A stretch of DNA of 64,000 nucleotides from Gigaspora margarita (GCA_009809945.1 WTPW01000550.1:237553-301552); one strand, 5' to 3'; shown: positions 9,923-21,644, counted from the first letter of the stretch. The notes: generated from the sequence alone by a model not told the origin. A program made the numbers and translations.

Positions 9923-10314
9923 TTATCACTCCATTCATCATATTCGTCATCATTTTGATCCACGCCAATTCCATATTTGTAACAAATGGCAGTTTTCCAA
10001 ATTCCCATGGAATTATTTGCCTCAGCGGACTTTAAATAATATGTAAACGCTTTATGATTATCGATTTCGACTCCAATTCCTAAATAATAACAATAACCGA
10101 CTTGATACATTCCGTTAGAATCATTCATGTCGGCTGATTTTTGATAATATGTGAATGCCTTGTTTTCATCCTTTTCAGTTCCAATTCCATATTCGTAACA
10201 ATATCCAAGCTTATATATTCCGTATGGATCATTCATATCTGCTAATTCTTGACAGTTAATGAAATTTAGCTGACTGAGATCATCGATTATTTTTGTCAAG
10301 TCTTCATTTGACAT
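9923..10314 (-). CDS. Sel1-repeat (SLR/TPR-like) protein exon
   Basis: The start is ATG 10312-10314 (MSNEDLTKII); the open frame continues upstream only to a GTG. Residues 27-62 and 63-98 are two full 36-residue Sel1 repeats (pattern G-Y-LGYCY-YGIGTE-D--KAFTYY-KSA); a third starts at 99 and breaks off in an acidic NDDEYDEWSDK end. Sel1 repeats are alpha-helical adaptors for protein-protein contacts and in AM fungi are often linked to kinases. The exon probably ends at 9923 with donor GTATGT. Acceptor CCAG at 9848-9851 then leads either to a short end (GGA GTAA read through gives Lys-Glu-stop) or into the 3-nt microexon series towards the kinase, giving a 536-residue fusion. Reading through the donor instead adds a low-complexity tail to 9874. 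It looks intact. Confidence 0.75.
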
Positions 10315-10460
10315 TTTTGAATTATGAAAAAAAAAGAAAGATATTAACACACCACACAGATCCTGTATATTTATTACCTGCGTACATTGTGTTATACAAT
10401 ATAATTAACTGGTCATCAATATAACCTAAACTATACCGGTGTAGCATCAGCACAGTAGTT

Positions 10461-10718
10461 TTAGCCTATAGATATGTTACTCCAACGAATAAAATAATTT
10501 GGAGCCGAAGTCCCGAGTTGCAGATCGGCTTTCACAACGATCCGCATGCCCAGATTGGGAATTTCTAAATAAGTGGTTGATCTAGGATATAGTTTGTACA
10601 ATTCTTCGATTGTAGCAAGGTTGATTGTGTCAATGTTGACGTTCGTTTGTTTTGGTCGTCGGATTATCCTATTGTGATAAACAAGATCTTTACTATTATA
10701 TTCTATGAATTCACACAT
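10461..10718 (-). CDS. Small hypothetical protein, possible exon
   Basis: An open frame of 85 codons from ATG 10716-10718 (MCEFIEYN) to TAG; the frame stays open upstream to 10748 without an ATG. Base composition is less AT-rich than the flanks and the residues look protein-like (TINLATIEELYKLYPRST, then NLGMRIVVKADLQ), but I recognise no family. It lies 147 bp upstream of the Sel1 exon on the same strand and could be a separate gene or an orphan exon. Confidence 0.35.
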   Translation of the reverse strand: MCEFIEYNSKDLVYHNRIIRRPKQTNVNIDTINLATIEELYKLYPRSTTYLEIPNLGMRIVVKADLQLGTSAPNYFIRWSNISIG

Positions 10719-10827
10719 ATTCTGTTGGTTTCGTATTTCATTATACAAGACTCACTAAATAAATTAGAGGTAAAATTTTAATTAGTCAGAATTTGATAAA
10801 CAAATCAAGGATGTTCTCAAACATGAC

Positions 10828-11034
10828 GAGTAGCAAAGTGATGCCACAAAAATTTGGAAGTCCTGTGATCTTCGAGATCAGTCAGGCCGGAAAACATTCT
10901 GCGTCAGCTGAAATACTAATTGAGTTGAGATTTCTCAACCCCGATTATTTTTTCAGTTGGCGCAGAATATTTTCCGGCCTATTGATCTCGGAGATCACGG
11001 GACTGTCAAATTTTGCGCCATCACTTTGCTACTC
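10828..11034. mobile_element. 207-bp Mutator-like MITE with 10-bp target duplication
   Basis: Terminal inverted repeats of about 85 bp (GAGTAGCAAAGTGATG...CATCACTTTGCTACTC) surround a short centre. It is flanked by perfect 10-bp direct repeats CAAACATGAC at 10818-10827 and 11035-11044. Long inverted repeats with a 9-11 bp duplication point to the MULE superfamily. The open frame across it is an artefact of the palindrome. Confidence 0.8.
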
Positions 11035-11044
11035 CAAACATGAC

Positions 11045-11828
11045 TAGCTAATAATCGAGATCGTGCACAAGCACTATAATTAATTAAAATAATTTTTACA
11101 GAATTTTGTTGAAGATTCATAATACAAAATGTGCTATTCTGTGTATTCTCAGCGTCAACCTCGATGTGATTAGTAAATGACCGTTGTTACCCTTGTATAT
11201 CTAACCCCTTCCGTGTTTAATGGGTATGTCACGGGATTATTGAGCCAATTGTACCCGCAGAGTTAGGGATCCTCATTTTCTGCTGCGAAAGACCCCAAAT
11301 TCTGCCTGCTTTACAGTTCGAATTATGCGAATTATGCGATAAATTTTTTAAAATTATGCTGCAAATTATGCGGATCAGATAGAAATATGCGAAATATGAT
11401 CACCAGAGTTGTAAATCTATCGTTATAAATTTTATCGTTATCGTTATCGTAAGTTACTGAACCCATCAGTAATTTACCAATAAAACCATAGAATCTGTGT
11501 AATATAAAATCACGAAAAGAATCGTGTTTTACAAAACAGTCTTTTGCGTCCTAACAAAAATATTCCCTGCAAAATTTTAGTATACAATATATGTTTCTTG
11601 TTAAACTTTTATACCGTTTTAATGGTATGTTTTATTACTTAACATTCGTACCGTTATTTGAAATTCAAATCTGATGATTTATGTTTTATACAATCAAATG
11701 CAAGATTTCTATGCGTCCAATAGGAACTGATTAAGGAAATTGATAAATCCGATAATACTCGCTCTTTAATTCCGGCCATTTTATGCGTAGATTACCCTAC
11801 GCATAGTCTATGGACAGTGCTTAGTGAC
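11045..11828. other. Intergenic, no supported gene
   Basis: 11320-11400 repeats AATTATGCG several times and resembles the ATGCG-rich MITE at 51058-51500. 11425-11455 is a short (TTATCG)n run. No coding sequence is recognised. Confidence 0.4.
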
Positions 11829-12735
11829 GCAAATCTTACGTTTTTGATACTCCTGCACTTACTTTTTTGATACTGATCGACATGAAAATCCCAGTAAAAA
11901 TAAGAATTTTCAAAACTTTGAGCGAAGATATCTTGGCAACCATAAGACCAAATTTGGTAAAACCTTTTTTATTTGAATTCTATGGCTTCATAGAATTCAA
12001 ATAAAAAAAAATTCATCGAATTTAGTCAAGTGGTTGTCGAGTTATCTTCGCTCAAAGTCAGAGAAAATCAAAACGCCTATCAAAATAGAAGCTGCGCCAA
12101 ATTTTTTATCTAACTTTGAGCGAAGATACCTCGACACCCATCTGACCAAATTTGATAAAACTTTTTTTTTTTGAATTATATAGCTTCATATAATTCAGAT
12201 AAAAAAATTTTTATCGTATTTAGTCAAGTGGTTGTCAAGATATCTTCGCTCAAATTTAGAAAAAAATTTGGCGCAACTTCTATTTTGATAGTTGTTTTGA
12301 TTTTTTTCTAACTTTGAGCAAAGATATCTCGACAACCACTTGACTAAATTCGATAAAAAATTTTTTATTTGAATTATATGAAGCTATATAATTCAAAAAA
12401 AAGTTTTATCAAATTTGGTCAGATGGTTGTCGAGGTATCTTCGCTCAAAGTTAGATAAAAAATTTGGCGCAGCTTCTATTTTGATAGGCGTTTTGATTTT
12501 CTCTGACTTTGAACGAAGATAACTCGACAACCACTTGACTAAATTCGATGAATTTTTTTTTATTTGAATTCTATGAAGCCATAGAATTTAAATAAAAAAG
12601 GTTTTACCAAATTTGGTCTTATGGTTGCCAAGATATCTTCGCTCAAAGTTTTGAAAATTCTTATTTTTACTGGGATTTTCATGTCGATCAGTATCAAAAA
12701 AGTAAGTGCAGGAGTATCAAAAACGTAAGATTTGC
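11829..12735. mobile_element. 907-bp near-perfect palindromic element, Mutator-like
   Basis: Left arm 11829-12282 and right arm 12283-12735 are inverted copies with only scattered mismatches, so almost the whole element is one hairpin. Each arm itself repeats CTTTGAGCGAAGATATCT-like words. Ends are GCAAATCTTACG...CGTAAGATTTGC, flanked by 9-bp direct repeats CTTAGTGAC at 11820-11828 and 12736-12744. No transposase. A relative with the same ends and flanks spans 14428-18207. Confidence 0.8.
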
Positions 12736-13329
12736 CTTAGTGACAGTGCAATTCACGTGATTTTATTCCTACCCAAAACATAGCGGGCTTTTATTTTGAT
12801 TGGCCAATTTTTGTAGATCAACCCATGATATATAGTAAAAATTTTATTGGTTAATCGAAGTTCTAAATTACCATGAAGAAAAAAATTGATATATATAAAA
12901 ATAACTATCTATACCAGCAGAAGACTTTATAATGAAATCTCAATAATTTTAAATCTAAAACTATAATCTTGTTACGGACAAAATTCCAACAAACCAAAAT
13001 TTTATTAAAGAAATAAGTTCTAACAAATACAATCAAAAAAAGGGAAAAAATCCAAAAACAACCCAAAAATGAAAAGTACAAGAAATAAATATTTGATCTT
13101 TTTCTAGAACACTAATAGCTAAAAAAAAAAAATAATCAAACCCAACTTTTATTGCCGTTCCAATATCAACTCATCTTTAATTTTATTTAATAATTGTTAT
13201 GCAGTTACAGTACCACTACTTTGCCTTAACACTTCTCATGAAATCTATAAACCTTATGACTCTCAGTTTATATTCTTAGCCTATATTAGGCCAGACAGGA
13301 CTCCGAATAATACATATAGAGGTTATATT

Positions 13330-13516
13330 GGCTTTAATATAAACTTTTTGTAAATTTTATCCACTTTTTGTTAGAGCTAATTAACCTTATNTTATAATAT
13401 AANCTTTAATATTTAAATAATTTATCCATTTAACAAATATAACAAATATATTTTACTTTCAAAAAATTTTTTTTAAAAAAATTTTCCTTCAAAAAAATTT
13501 CTTCAAAAAAAATTTT

Positions 13517-13547
<31 letters not shown>

Positions 13548-13740
13548 TTATTTAGTTATCCAAATTTTAAATATAACCTATCTAACATTTATAATTTTAT
13601 CCATTTTAAATAACATAACATTAAAGGCATTTATCCACTTTTAAATATAACCTTTTGGCCAATATCCGCTTTTCAAATATAACATCTTAGTAAAAAAGTG
13701 CCTTTTTTATCCAAAATTTCAATATAACCTTTATTTGTAT
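13330..13740. repeat. Degenerate tandem repeat 'TATCCACTTTTAAATATAACC' type
   Basis: Copies of a 35-45 bp unit built on TATCCACTTTT and AAATATAACCTT recur through this stretch, interrupted by a homopolymer/A-T block at 13434-13550 and two undetermined bases (13391, 13403). The same unit appears inverted at 29545-29715. Confidence 0.5.
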
Positions 13741-13752
13741 TGTTCGGGTCCT

Positions 13753-14017
13753 GGCCAGACCAAGTTGATTATGTGTTTTACATTAATCTCCTCCTCAGAG
13801 CTCCCCCTCCCTCATAGTAAAAAAAATTTAGATAGATATACAAAGGACTATGGAATATTTCAGAAAATTTTTATATAGTCATATAGTCACAGAACAAATC
13901 AGAAAAATTTTTTTTGCAAAAAAATTTTTTTAAAATTTTACTATATGAACTACCCATCCATCCCTCCTCCTAGGGGAGAGAGGGTAATGTAAAACACATA
14001 ATCAACTTGGTCTGGCC
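13753..14017. mobile_element. 265-bp MITE (GGCCAGACCAAG ends)
   Basis: Terminal inverted repeats of about 33 bp: GGCCAGACCAAGTTGATTAT... and its mirror ending ...TTGGTCTGGCC. C/T-rich tracts lie just inside each end. No clear target duplication. Single-ended relatives occur at about 48828 and 48914. Confidence 0.65.
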
Positions 14018-14479
14018 TTATAGTCAGGTTTTATATTAGTTGTGACTTCAAAGAATAAGTTTTTATAAAATATATAAAAGACAGCTTAATTGCCAAGTTT
14101 AATTGATTTATTGAACCTATAAATTAAACTTGAATATTCAAACATACCTCTTATCTAACTTCTGAATTACTTTGTGGATTACCAAATTACTTTGAAAGTT
14201 TATAGACCAGAAGGTACTCTTTTGCTTTTTTTTGGTATCAAGTTTGGCCATTTTGTCTCTGTGGCTGCCAACCCATTTTTGTAACTACAAAACATTACGC
14301 CACTATGTGAAACATATTATATAACATACTGTGTTAATCATCCAATTAAGTAAAGCCTGTTATGCTTCTAGCCAACTATTAACTAACCAATCAAAGCCTA
14401 TCCATGTGAGTTTGCACTGTCTCTAAGGCAAAACTTTTATTTTTGATACTTTTTTGATATGAGTATCCTTAAAATATAC

Positions 14480-14998
14480 TGGTGACCTGCGGATTGAGAG
14501 CATAGTAGTTAGCACTCCCAGGTCACAGTCGTAAGGTCACGAGTTCAAATCCAACTGGGGGACAAGTCTCTGCTAGGAACATGACTGGGAAAAAATCTTT
14601 AGAGGATTTTCTAATTAAGAAAAAAGAACAAAAGATTCATACATAAGATTGCAGTTCACTAGTATAGCCACAGGATCAGGGATGACCAAATAAGGCAAAT
14701 CTGTCAACAAATAACGTAAACATTGAGTAAACCCAGCTTATAAAGTGTGATCTGACTGGTGGGTTATGTAAAGTTAGGAACTGCGGACCTAGATAAAGTA
14801 GGGCCTATACTACGAAATCAGGAACCCAGAATATCAAAGAGATAGACTTAATGGATCATGAGTTATCTCACTAGTTTGGTGATGAATCAGAGGCCATATG
14901 CCTGCTGTTGATCTCTGCTGAATGATAACTCTGGCCTTAGAGGTGACAAAATCATAAGGTATCTAGGACCTTCAGAATAGCGGAGAGAAGGTATAAAA
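14480..14998 (+). mobile_element. tRNA-derived SINE candidate
   Basis: A GC-richer block begins with a tRNA-like head: box A-like TAGTAGTTAGCAC (about 14506-14518) and box B-like GAGTTCAAATCC (about 14541-14552) with tRNA-like spacing. About 430 bp of unrelated body follows, then an A-rich tail. Direct repeats AAAATATAC occur at 14471-14479 and about 14999-15007. A true tRNA is unlikely because no complete cloverleaf can be drawn. Confidence 0.5.
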
Positions 14999-15161
14999 AA
15001 AATATACATATACTAGGTGTATAGGCTCTTAATCTATGACAAAATTAAATAAATTAAATTTAAAATAACTATCACGTGCTAACTACTGTAACTCTAAAAA
15101 TATAAAATTAAGTAACAGGATAATAATCCATACCACACAATATTCTCTTTGATAACTTATA

Positions 15162-15395
15162 CAGGGGGTTTCTAAATTCTGGATCAGGATGCATTAGAGT
15201 GCATCAGAATCATATTCAGCTAGATCAGAATTGATCATTTGCTTTAAGATCATAAAAAATTTTATTAATAAATCATATCCATTCATTAAGTAAAAAATGC
15301 CCAGCTGATAATTTTGCTATATACCTATTAACAACTAGAACTAAGTGCCAACCTAACTCCAACACATCCATTCCAAAAATTTTGGGACAGCCCTG
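15162..15395. mobile_element. CAGGG...CCCTG MITE
   Basis: Ends CAGGGGGTTTCTAAATTC and AATTTTGGGACAGCCCTG. The core (TTCATTAAGTAAAAAATGCC, CAGCTGATAATTTTGCTATA) recurs at about 50460-50510 and more weakly at 19990-20135, so this is a family. No clear target duplication. Confidence 0.55.
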
Positions 15396-15734
15396 TAAAA
15401 ATCCCTTTTGATATGCCTAAATCTAGTGTTATACATGGACATGGACATGGATATCCATGAACATAAACTGTCCATATCTATATTCATGAACATGTCCATA
15501 TAAACAAATCTATATCCAAATTATAATAACTAATTTGTAAAATAGTTATACAAATATCTATACATGTTATAGCTGTATTATAATTATCTAATATTCCTAC
15601 AAACTGGATTTGAACCAGACTTTAGTCAAGTCTGAGTCTGGTTTGATTTTCAGGCTGGACTTGAACTTTTATATTCAGACTTTTTAGTCAAGTCCAAGTT
15701 TGGTATGAGTCCAGTCTGAAGTCTACAGACTGGT

Positions 15735-17345
15735 CCAAGTTCAAATATATTTATATGTATTTTTTGGTGCTAAACAAGTTTACTTATGCATGAAATTAGA
15801 ATTAATTAGTAAAATTTTATGAATTATAAGATTTTATAGAATTTTATTAATAAAATTTTACAAAATCTTATAATTCGCAAATTTTTATTAATTAATTCTA
15901 ACTTCTTGCACTAAGTAAACTTGTTTAGCACCTAAAATTCATCAAATTAGCAGAATTATTTTTATTTTACTTGAAATTTAGAGAATAGATGCATAATTTT
16001 GAATTTTTGATCAAAAAATCAAATTTAAGCATTTTTTTAAATTTGAAGTAAAATAAAAATATTTAGCCAATTTAATATATTTTTAGGTGCTAAAAATGTT
16101 TACTTAGTGCATTAAGTTAGAATTAATTAGTAAAATCTTGTGTATCATAAGATTTCATAGAATTCTATTAATAAAATTTTATGAAATCTTATGATTTACA
16201 AGATTTCACTAATTAATTCTAACTTAATGCACTAAATAAACATATTCAGCATTTAAATATACATTAAATTAGCCAAATTTTTTTTTATTTGCTTGAAATT
16301 TGGAGAAAAGATGCTTAAATTTGACTTTTTTGATCAAAAATCCAAAATTATATCTATTCTAGAGATTGTACCCGTTGGGAAAACCTCTACCCGGTTACTA
16401 TTAAATTACCCAGATATCCGGATAAAATTACTATATCACACAATTGCAAGTTCTACCTGGGTACAATCACTAGTCTATTCTCTAAATTTCAAGTAAAAAA
16501 AATAATTCTGCTAATTTGATGAATTTTAGGTGCTAAACAAGTTTACTTAGTGCAAGAAGTTAGAATTAATTAATAAAAATTTGTGAATTATAAGATTTTA
16601 TAAAATTTTATTATTATAACTCACAAATTCTTATTAATAATTCTAACTTCTTGAACTAAGTAAACTTATTTAGCACCTAAAATTACATCCATAGATAGTA
16701 TTATTTTATTTTATTTGAAATTTAGAGAATAGATACATAATTTTGAATTTTGATCAAAAGTCAAATTTAAGCATCTTTTTTCCAAATTTCAAGCAAAATA
16801 AAAAAAGTTGGCCAATTTAATGTATTTATATGTGCTGAACAAGTTTACTTAGTGCATAAAATTAAAATTAATTAATAAAAATTTGTGAATCATAAGATTT
16901 CATAGAATTTTGTTAATAAAATCCTATAAATTCTTATGATTCCAAGATTTTACTACTTAATTCTAACTTAATGCACTAATTAAATATATTCAGCACCTAA
17001 AAATACATTAAATTGGCTGAATGTTTTATTTAACATAAAATTTAAAAAAAAGATACTTAAATTTGTTTTTTTTGACCAAAAAAATCAAAATTATGCATTT
17101 ATTTACTAAATTTCAAGTAATATAAAAATAATTTTGCTGATTTGATAGATTTTTAGGTGCTAAATAAGTTTACTTAGTACATAAAGTTAGAATTACAGTA
17201 ATTAATAAAAATTTGTGAATTATAAGATTTTATAAAATTTTATTAATAAAATTTTATAATTTATAAAATTTTACTAATTAATCCTAACTTCATGCACTAA
17301 GTAAACTTGTTCAGCACCAAAAAATATATATAAATATATTCAAAC
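15735..17345. repeat. Higher-order array of alternating palindromes (A-B-A-B-A-B-A-B-A)
   Basis: Palindrome A (about 170 bp; ends GTGCTAAACAAGTTTACTTA and its mirror) recurs at about 15770-15940, 16085-16255, 16530-16680, 16835-17000 and 17155-17320. Between the copies lies palindrome B (about 145 bp; GAATTATTTTTATTTTACTTG... mirrored around a TTTTTGATCAAAAA-type centre). Outermost flanks are also mirrored (ATATATTTATATGTATTTTT against AAAAATATATATAAATATAT). No ORF spans more than one unit. Confidence 0.75.
16360..16472. mobile_element. 113-bp hAT-type MITE inside one B palindrome
   Basis: Ends TAGAGATTGTACCC and GGGTACAATCACTA. The 8-bp flanks ATCTATTC (16352-16359) and GTCTATTC (16473-16480) match at 7 of 8 bases. 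It interrupts the second B unit and gives a spurious open frame at 16293-16496. Confidence 0.7.
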
Positions 17346-18249
17346 TCAAACCAGCCTGTTGTCAGAAATAAAATTAGTAAATATGCTAATAGATAATTTT
17401 AGCCAATAATGTGCTTGAACATTTGGACATTTTATAAAATTTGAATATTGTCTATAGATATTTGCCCATGTCCAAAGATTGAACTGGACATTTGTTTATG
17501 TACAATATTGATCATTGATAATTATATGAACTGGACCTTTGGACATTGTCCATAGACTATTCATGTTCAATAATTTGCTTGAACATATGTTCATATACAA
17601 TACTGCTTAAATCTATCCAAAAAATCTTATTAGATATAACAATTTTAAAAAGTCATATGACTAATACACTTAAATTGACTGATGGGATTGCAGGTAAAAT
17701 TCTAAAGAAATCTATAACAAAGCTTGAATTTTTTTAATCAGGTCTAATTTTTTATTACACCAATTATACTAGACTTTTAGTTAGAGAAGGAACTTACTAT
17801 TCTAATAGTAGTAAGATTATCAAAATTGGCCTAGCATATCACAAGATATGTATTAAAAAAGTTTTGCTATTTCATTAAATTTTTTAAAAAATATTCATGT
17901 TTTTACTCAGTTCTTATGATATTCTGAACCAATCTTGATCTTATCACCTTTGGAATCAAAGTTTTCTTCTTTACAATCTTGCTAAATATTTAATTAATGT
18001 TAACATAATAGAAAATAGAGTTCAATAGAGAAGATCTTAAGCTTTCTTTATAAATTCTCTAGAATCTTGCCCATAACCCATTGGTCAATTTAAATGTAGA
18101 GCATGTGATTTTTTAAAATCATTATATCTCTCTATATCTCAAAAAGTAAAAATACATTTAAGTGTGTCAAAAAGTAAGTGCAAGTGTATTAATAAAGAAA
18201 CTTTTGCATTTCTAAGCACTGTTCATAGACTTTGAAATGTACCAAATGT

Positions 18250-18482
18250 GCAGATGTGCTACATGTAATGGATGTGCCATATGTGACTGAAGAGTCACAT
18301 GTGATAGATATATTACAAGTTGGATCAAGTATAGAAGGCACAAGAACTATATGCTATTATTAGAAGCTATTCTCTCATATATATGGGCAATATTTGTTTC
18401 ACTTTGTACTATAACATTTCTTTATTATTAATAAAGACATTTTATTCATTCTATTCGATTCTATAAATTACATCACTACACT
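18250..18482 (+). mobile_element. LTR-like fragment (uncertain)
   Basis: This stretch has the look of a long terminal repeat: a promoter-like run, an AATAAAGA polyadenylation-like signal near 18430 and a T-rich 3' part ending ...ATCACTACA. No partner LTR is visible, so it is at best a solo or orphan LTR fossil. Confidence 0.25.
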
Positions 18483-21117
18483 TATACCCTCTTGTACTGG
18501 TCTATATACTAACACTACAATTAACTATTACAAAGTTTTGTGTCTCTGTACTCACATGACTCCCTGTTGATAGTTGATCTGTTAGCCTCAATTTCTGAGA
18601 AGTATTCAAAGGTTAACAATTGGTAGTGACTATAAGATTCATAACAGGAATTAGTATTTGAATTGTATAAATAACTATGTGTAAGTTAAAACAATTGCTT
18701 TATGTAAACCACAGTATCTAATTCTGTGTGAGTTAACTAACACAATAAAAGAAAACTTTGTATTAATTTGAAAACTAAAAAGAGAAAACTAAAAGATAAA
18801 AATGTTGTATATATTGGGCTTGAAAAGGCTGCTATGGCTAATAGCTAAAGGAATAGTAAAAAAATGAAATTGCTTTTGGATATTTGTTTGGGGCTGCATC
18901 TGTTGGTATGATAATATTAAATTATTATTACCAGCTGGTCTAATACTAAAAAATCTCATTTGCAGCCCTATTTAGAAACCAATTTGGAATCCTCAAGAAG
19001 AAAAATAAGTGGTATAGCAAATTACATTAGTGCTTGTATTTGAATATACTATATTTATGAATATATTCGAATATATAAAGATTTATAAATATTTGAATAT
19101 GAATTATTTTTTTTCCAACTTAAGCAGCCACACTAATACTTTATTAATCTGTTTGCATTTCTAATGTACCTACATAACACTAATTAATACTTAAGTTTAG
19201 TATTATCCTGCTATCTTAGTTAGTCCTAAGTATCTGAATACATAAGTGCGGCCTGCTATACTACTCTAATACCAAATTGGTATGGAAATAGATAGCTCAT
19301 CTAGCTACTTAAAGCAGAATAAAAAGGTCTTTCCCTTTTTATAACAAGCAAAAAATGTTTTTCTATCTTCTTTTTTCTCCTAACATTCTGGGATAGCTTG
19401 TTAATATTACCAACTTTCCCTTGTTCTTCTTTACCTAGCCTCTAGGACAAGGAATACTAAATCCAAGCCTATACAAACAACAAATATCTTAGAAAAAAAG
19501 AAAATATAAAAGGAGGTAATACTACAAAAACCTACAAGAAATCCAACTATAATCAAATATAAAATAAGAATAGACAAAACAAAAACAAAAGAAAAAGAAA
19601 ATAAAATTGACATTATTTATAAGAACTAGTTTAAAAATTATATAGACTGCGTAAAGCATTTAGCTTTACAAAAGTACTATATTTACATATAGAGAATAAG
19701 TGATAGAAAGGCACTAAAGCTAAAACTATGCCAGTATCAGGATGTGTCAGAAGAAATTTCATTTTAGTTCAGTTTAGAGATTGGAACTGGTTTTATTTTT
19801 ACAATTCAGATTTAATTTTTCAACTTTAACTTAAACTGGTTTAACCTGAATTTAAATAAACCTGAGTAATTCGGTTTTGTGATTTTAATAAACTTGTAAA
19901 ACTAAATCAACCCAAATTTAAAAAAACCAGTTTTCACAGTTGTAATAAACTAGTAGTTAGAACATCCAAATGTCTGTGCTTAGGGTAGCTTGATTCATCG
20001 TAAATCAGAATAGATGGTTATGCAACCAAAATTTAGCAGATCTGGACAGAAGGGATCGAAATTGATAAATTTTGCTAATAATCCAATAATCCACGCACTA
20101 AATAAAATTGCCAGATGCCAATTTTGCTATAATATAATTAGTTATTATTATTGATAAATGCAGCCTAAACTTTGGCCAAAATCGAATTCTAGTATCTAAA
20201 TAAATGCATTTTAAAACTTAAGGCAATCTGTTGATAGTGATAGAGAATAGTTTATGTATTCTCGTTCCATCATATGATATTACATACCTCAGGATAACAC
20301 GAATATCAAATCCTGTATACTCATACACAGTAGTTGTATACTACGCCAGCAAATTAAATACAAGATTGGCGAACTCGCTATTCTAGATAGTAATAAACTA
20401 TACACTCTGCATGGCTACGTTCCTGGTATTCGATTTTTCTGTTTTATTAAATTTGATAAATCCAGTTTTATTAAATCTGATTTTTCAGTTTTATTTAGTT
20501 TTATTAAATTCAATAAATCCAGTTTTATTAAATCCAAATATAAAATATTTGAATCAGGTTGAACAAGTTTTAAATTCGGATGCAACAATTTGGTTCCAAC
20601 CTCTAGTTCAGTTTTTACATGTCCACATGCTATTCATTGGTTGTTTCAGACAAATCCAAAATGCACTCGTGATTTGATCCAATTTGGTAGGCGCTTTTCC
20701 AATTTAGAAGAAGTAAATACTACTAATTTTTTAGAGGGGGTAAGCCAGATTTCCCACTTTTTGGTAAAATTTTGAAAGTTCCAAAAGGCAATGAGAAAAT
20801 AGCCAAAGATAAATACCAAATGTAAAGGAGTTGGTAGGAGTTACGCTTAGCATAATAACATATTTCAAAACTAAACTCTAGGTTGGTGCCTACTACTTCT
20901 TTGCTCAATAGCGCCAAGCAAGAGGTCTACTAATAGTACGTGATAAACTCCAAGCTTGTAGCAGATAGTCTATGAACTTTACCTCTAAACAACAAGTGCC
21001 GCTTACTATAGGCTTTATTTGGTAGAGCCAATTTACTATTTTATATATTAAATATAAAGTTTCATAGGTCAGTCTTCTTAAAATTTTTGGTATAGCGGAT
21101 CATCAGAAAGAGTTGGA
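18483..21117. other. AT-rich repeat-derived sequence, no supported gene
   Basis: CpG is nearly absent. The region contains a TTTAAACTGG/AACCAG-type inverted stretch (19780-19940), a MITE fragment related to 15162-15395 (about 19990-20135) and low-complexity A-rich sequence (19490-19610). Open frames at 19431-19613 and 20411-20917 are of biased composition and match nothing. Confidence 0.4.
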
Positions 21118-21119
21118 AT

Positions 21120-21425
21120 ATAAATTATAGATATTCGAATATTTATGAATATTCATAATATTTATGAATATTCATAATATTTATGAATATTCATAATATT
21201 TACAAATATTCATAATATTTATAAATATTCATAATATTTATGAATATTCATAATATTTATAAATATTCATAAATATTTTGAATATTTATAAATATTTTGA
21301 ATATTTATAATGTTTATAAATATTCATAAATATTATAAATATTCATAAATATTATAAATATTCATAAATATTATAAATATATTTATGAATATATTTTATG
21401 AATATATTCATAATATTCAAATATT
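21120..21425. repeat. AT satellite, AATATTCATAATATTTATG type
   Basis: More than 15 tandem copies of a 19-22 bp unit (AATATTCATAATATTTATG), drifting to AATATTTATAAATATTCATA. Each unit is itself nearly palindromic. Confidence 0.8.
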
Positions 21426-21644
21426 TATCTATAGTTTAAAATATTTTGGCCAAATCTTGCTTATTATATAGTTATATAATTTGTGTAATATAAATATGCA
21501 TATTGGTTACACAAAGCTTATTGCACTATTTTTTGCAAAAATAATTTTAGGTTATGCACTACTAATATTGTATAACATTACACAAGCCCTATTTTGGTAA
21601 CTTAGTTAAACCTAGGTTAGGTTTATTTAAACCAGAATAGGTTT

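Larger units (their letters stand above)
14428..18207. mobile_element. Composite relative of the 907-bp palindromic element, expanded by insertions
   Basis: Left end GCAAAACTTTTATTTTTGATAC and right end ...AAACTTTTGC match the ends of the 11829-12735 element. The flanks GTCTCTAAG (14419-14427) and ATTTCTAAG (18208-18216) agree at 7 of 9 bases. Sequence outside the ends is also shared with the other copy (CTAAGCACTGT-CATAGACT on one side, GACAGTGCAA on the other), so both copies sit at the same site of an older repeat. The interior holds a SINE, a CAGGG MITE and the palindrome array. Confidence 0.55.

Noticed and set aside
10793-11047. 84-codon plus-strand frame
   Set aside because: It lies inside a palindromic MITE and its residues follow the inverted repeat.
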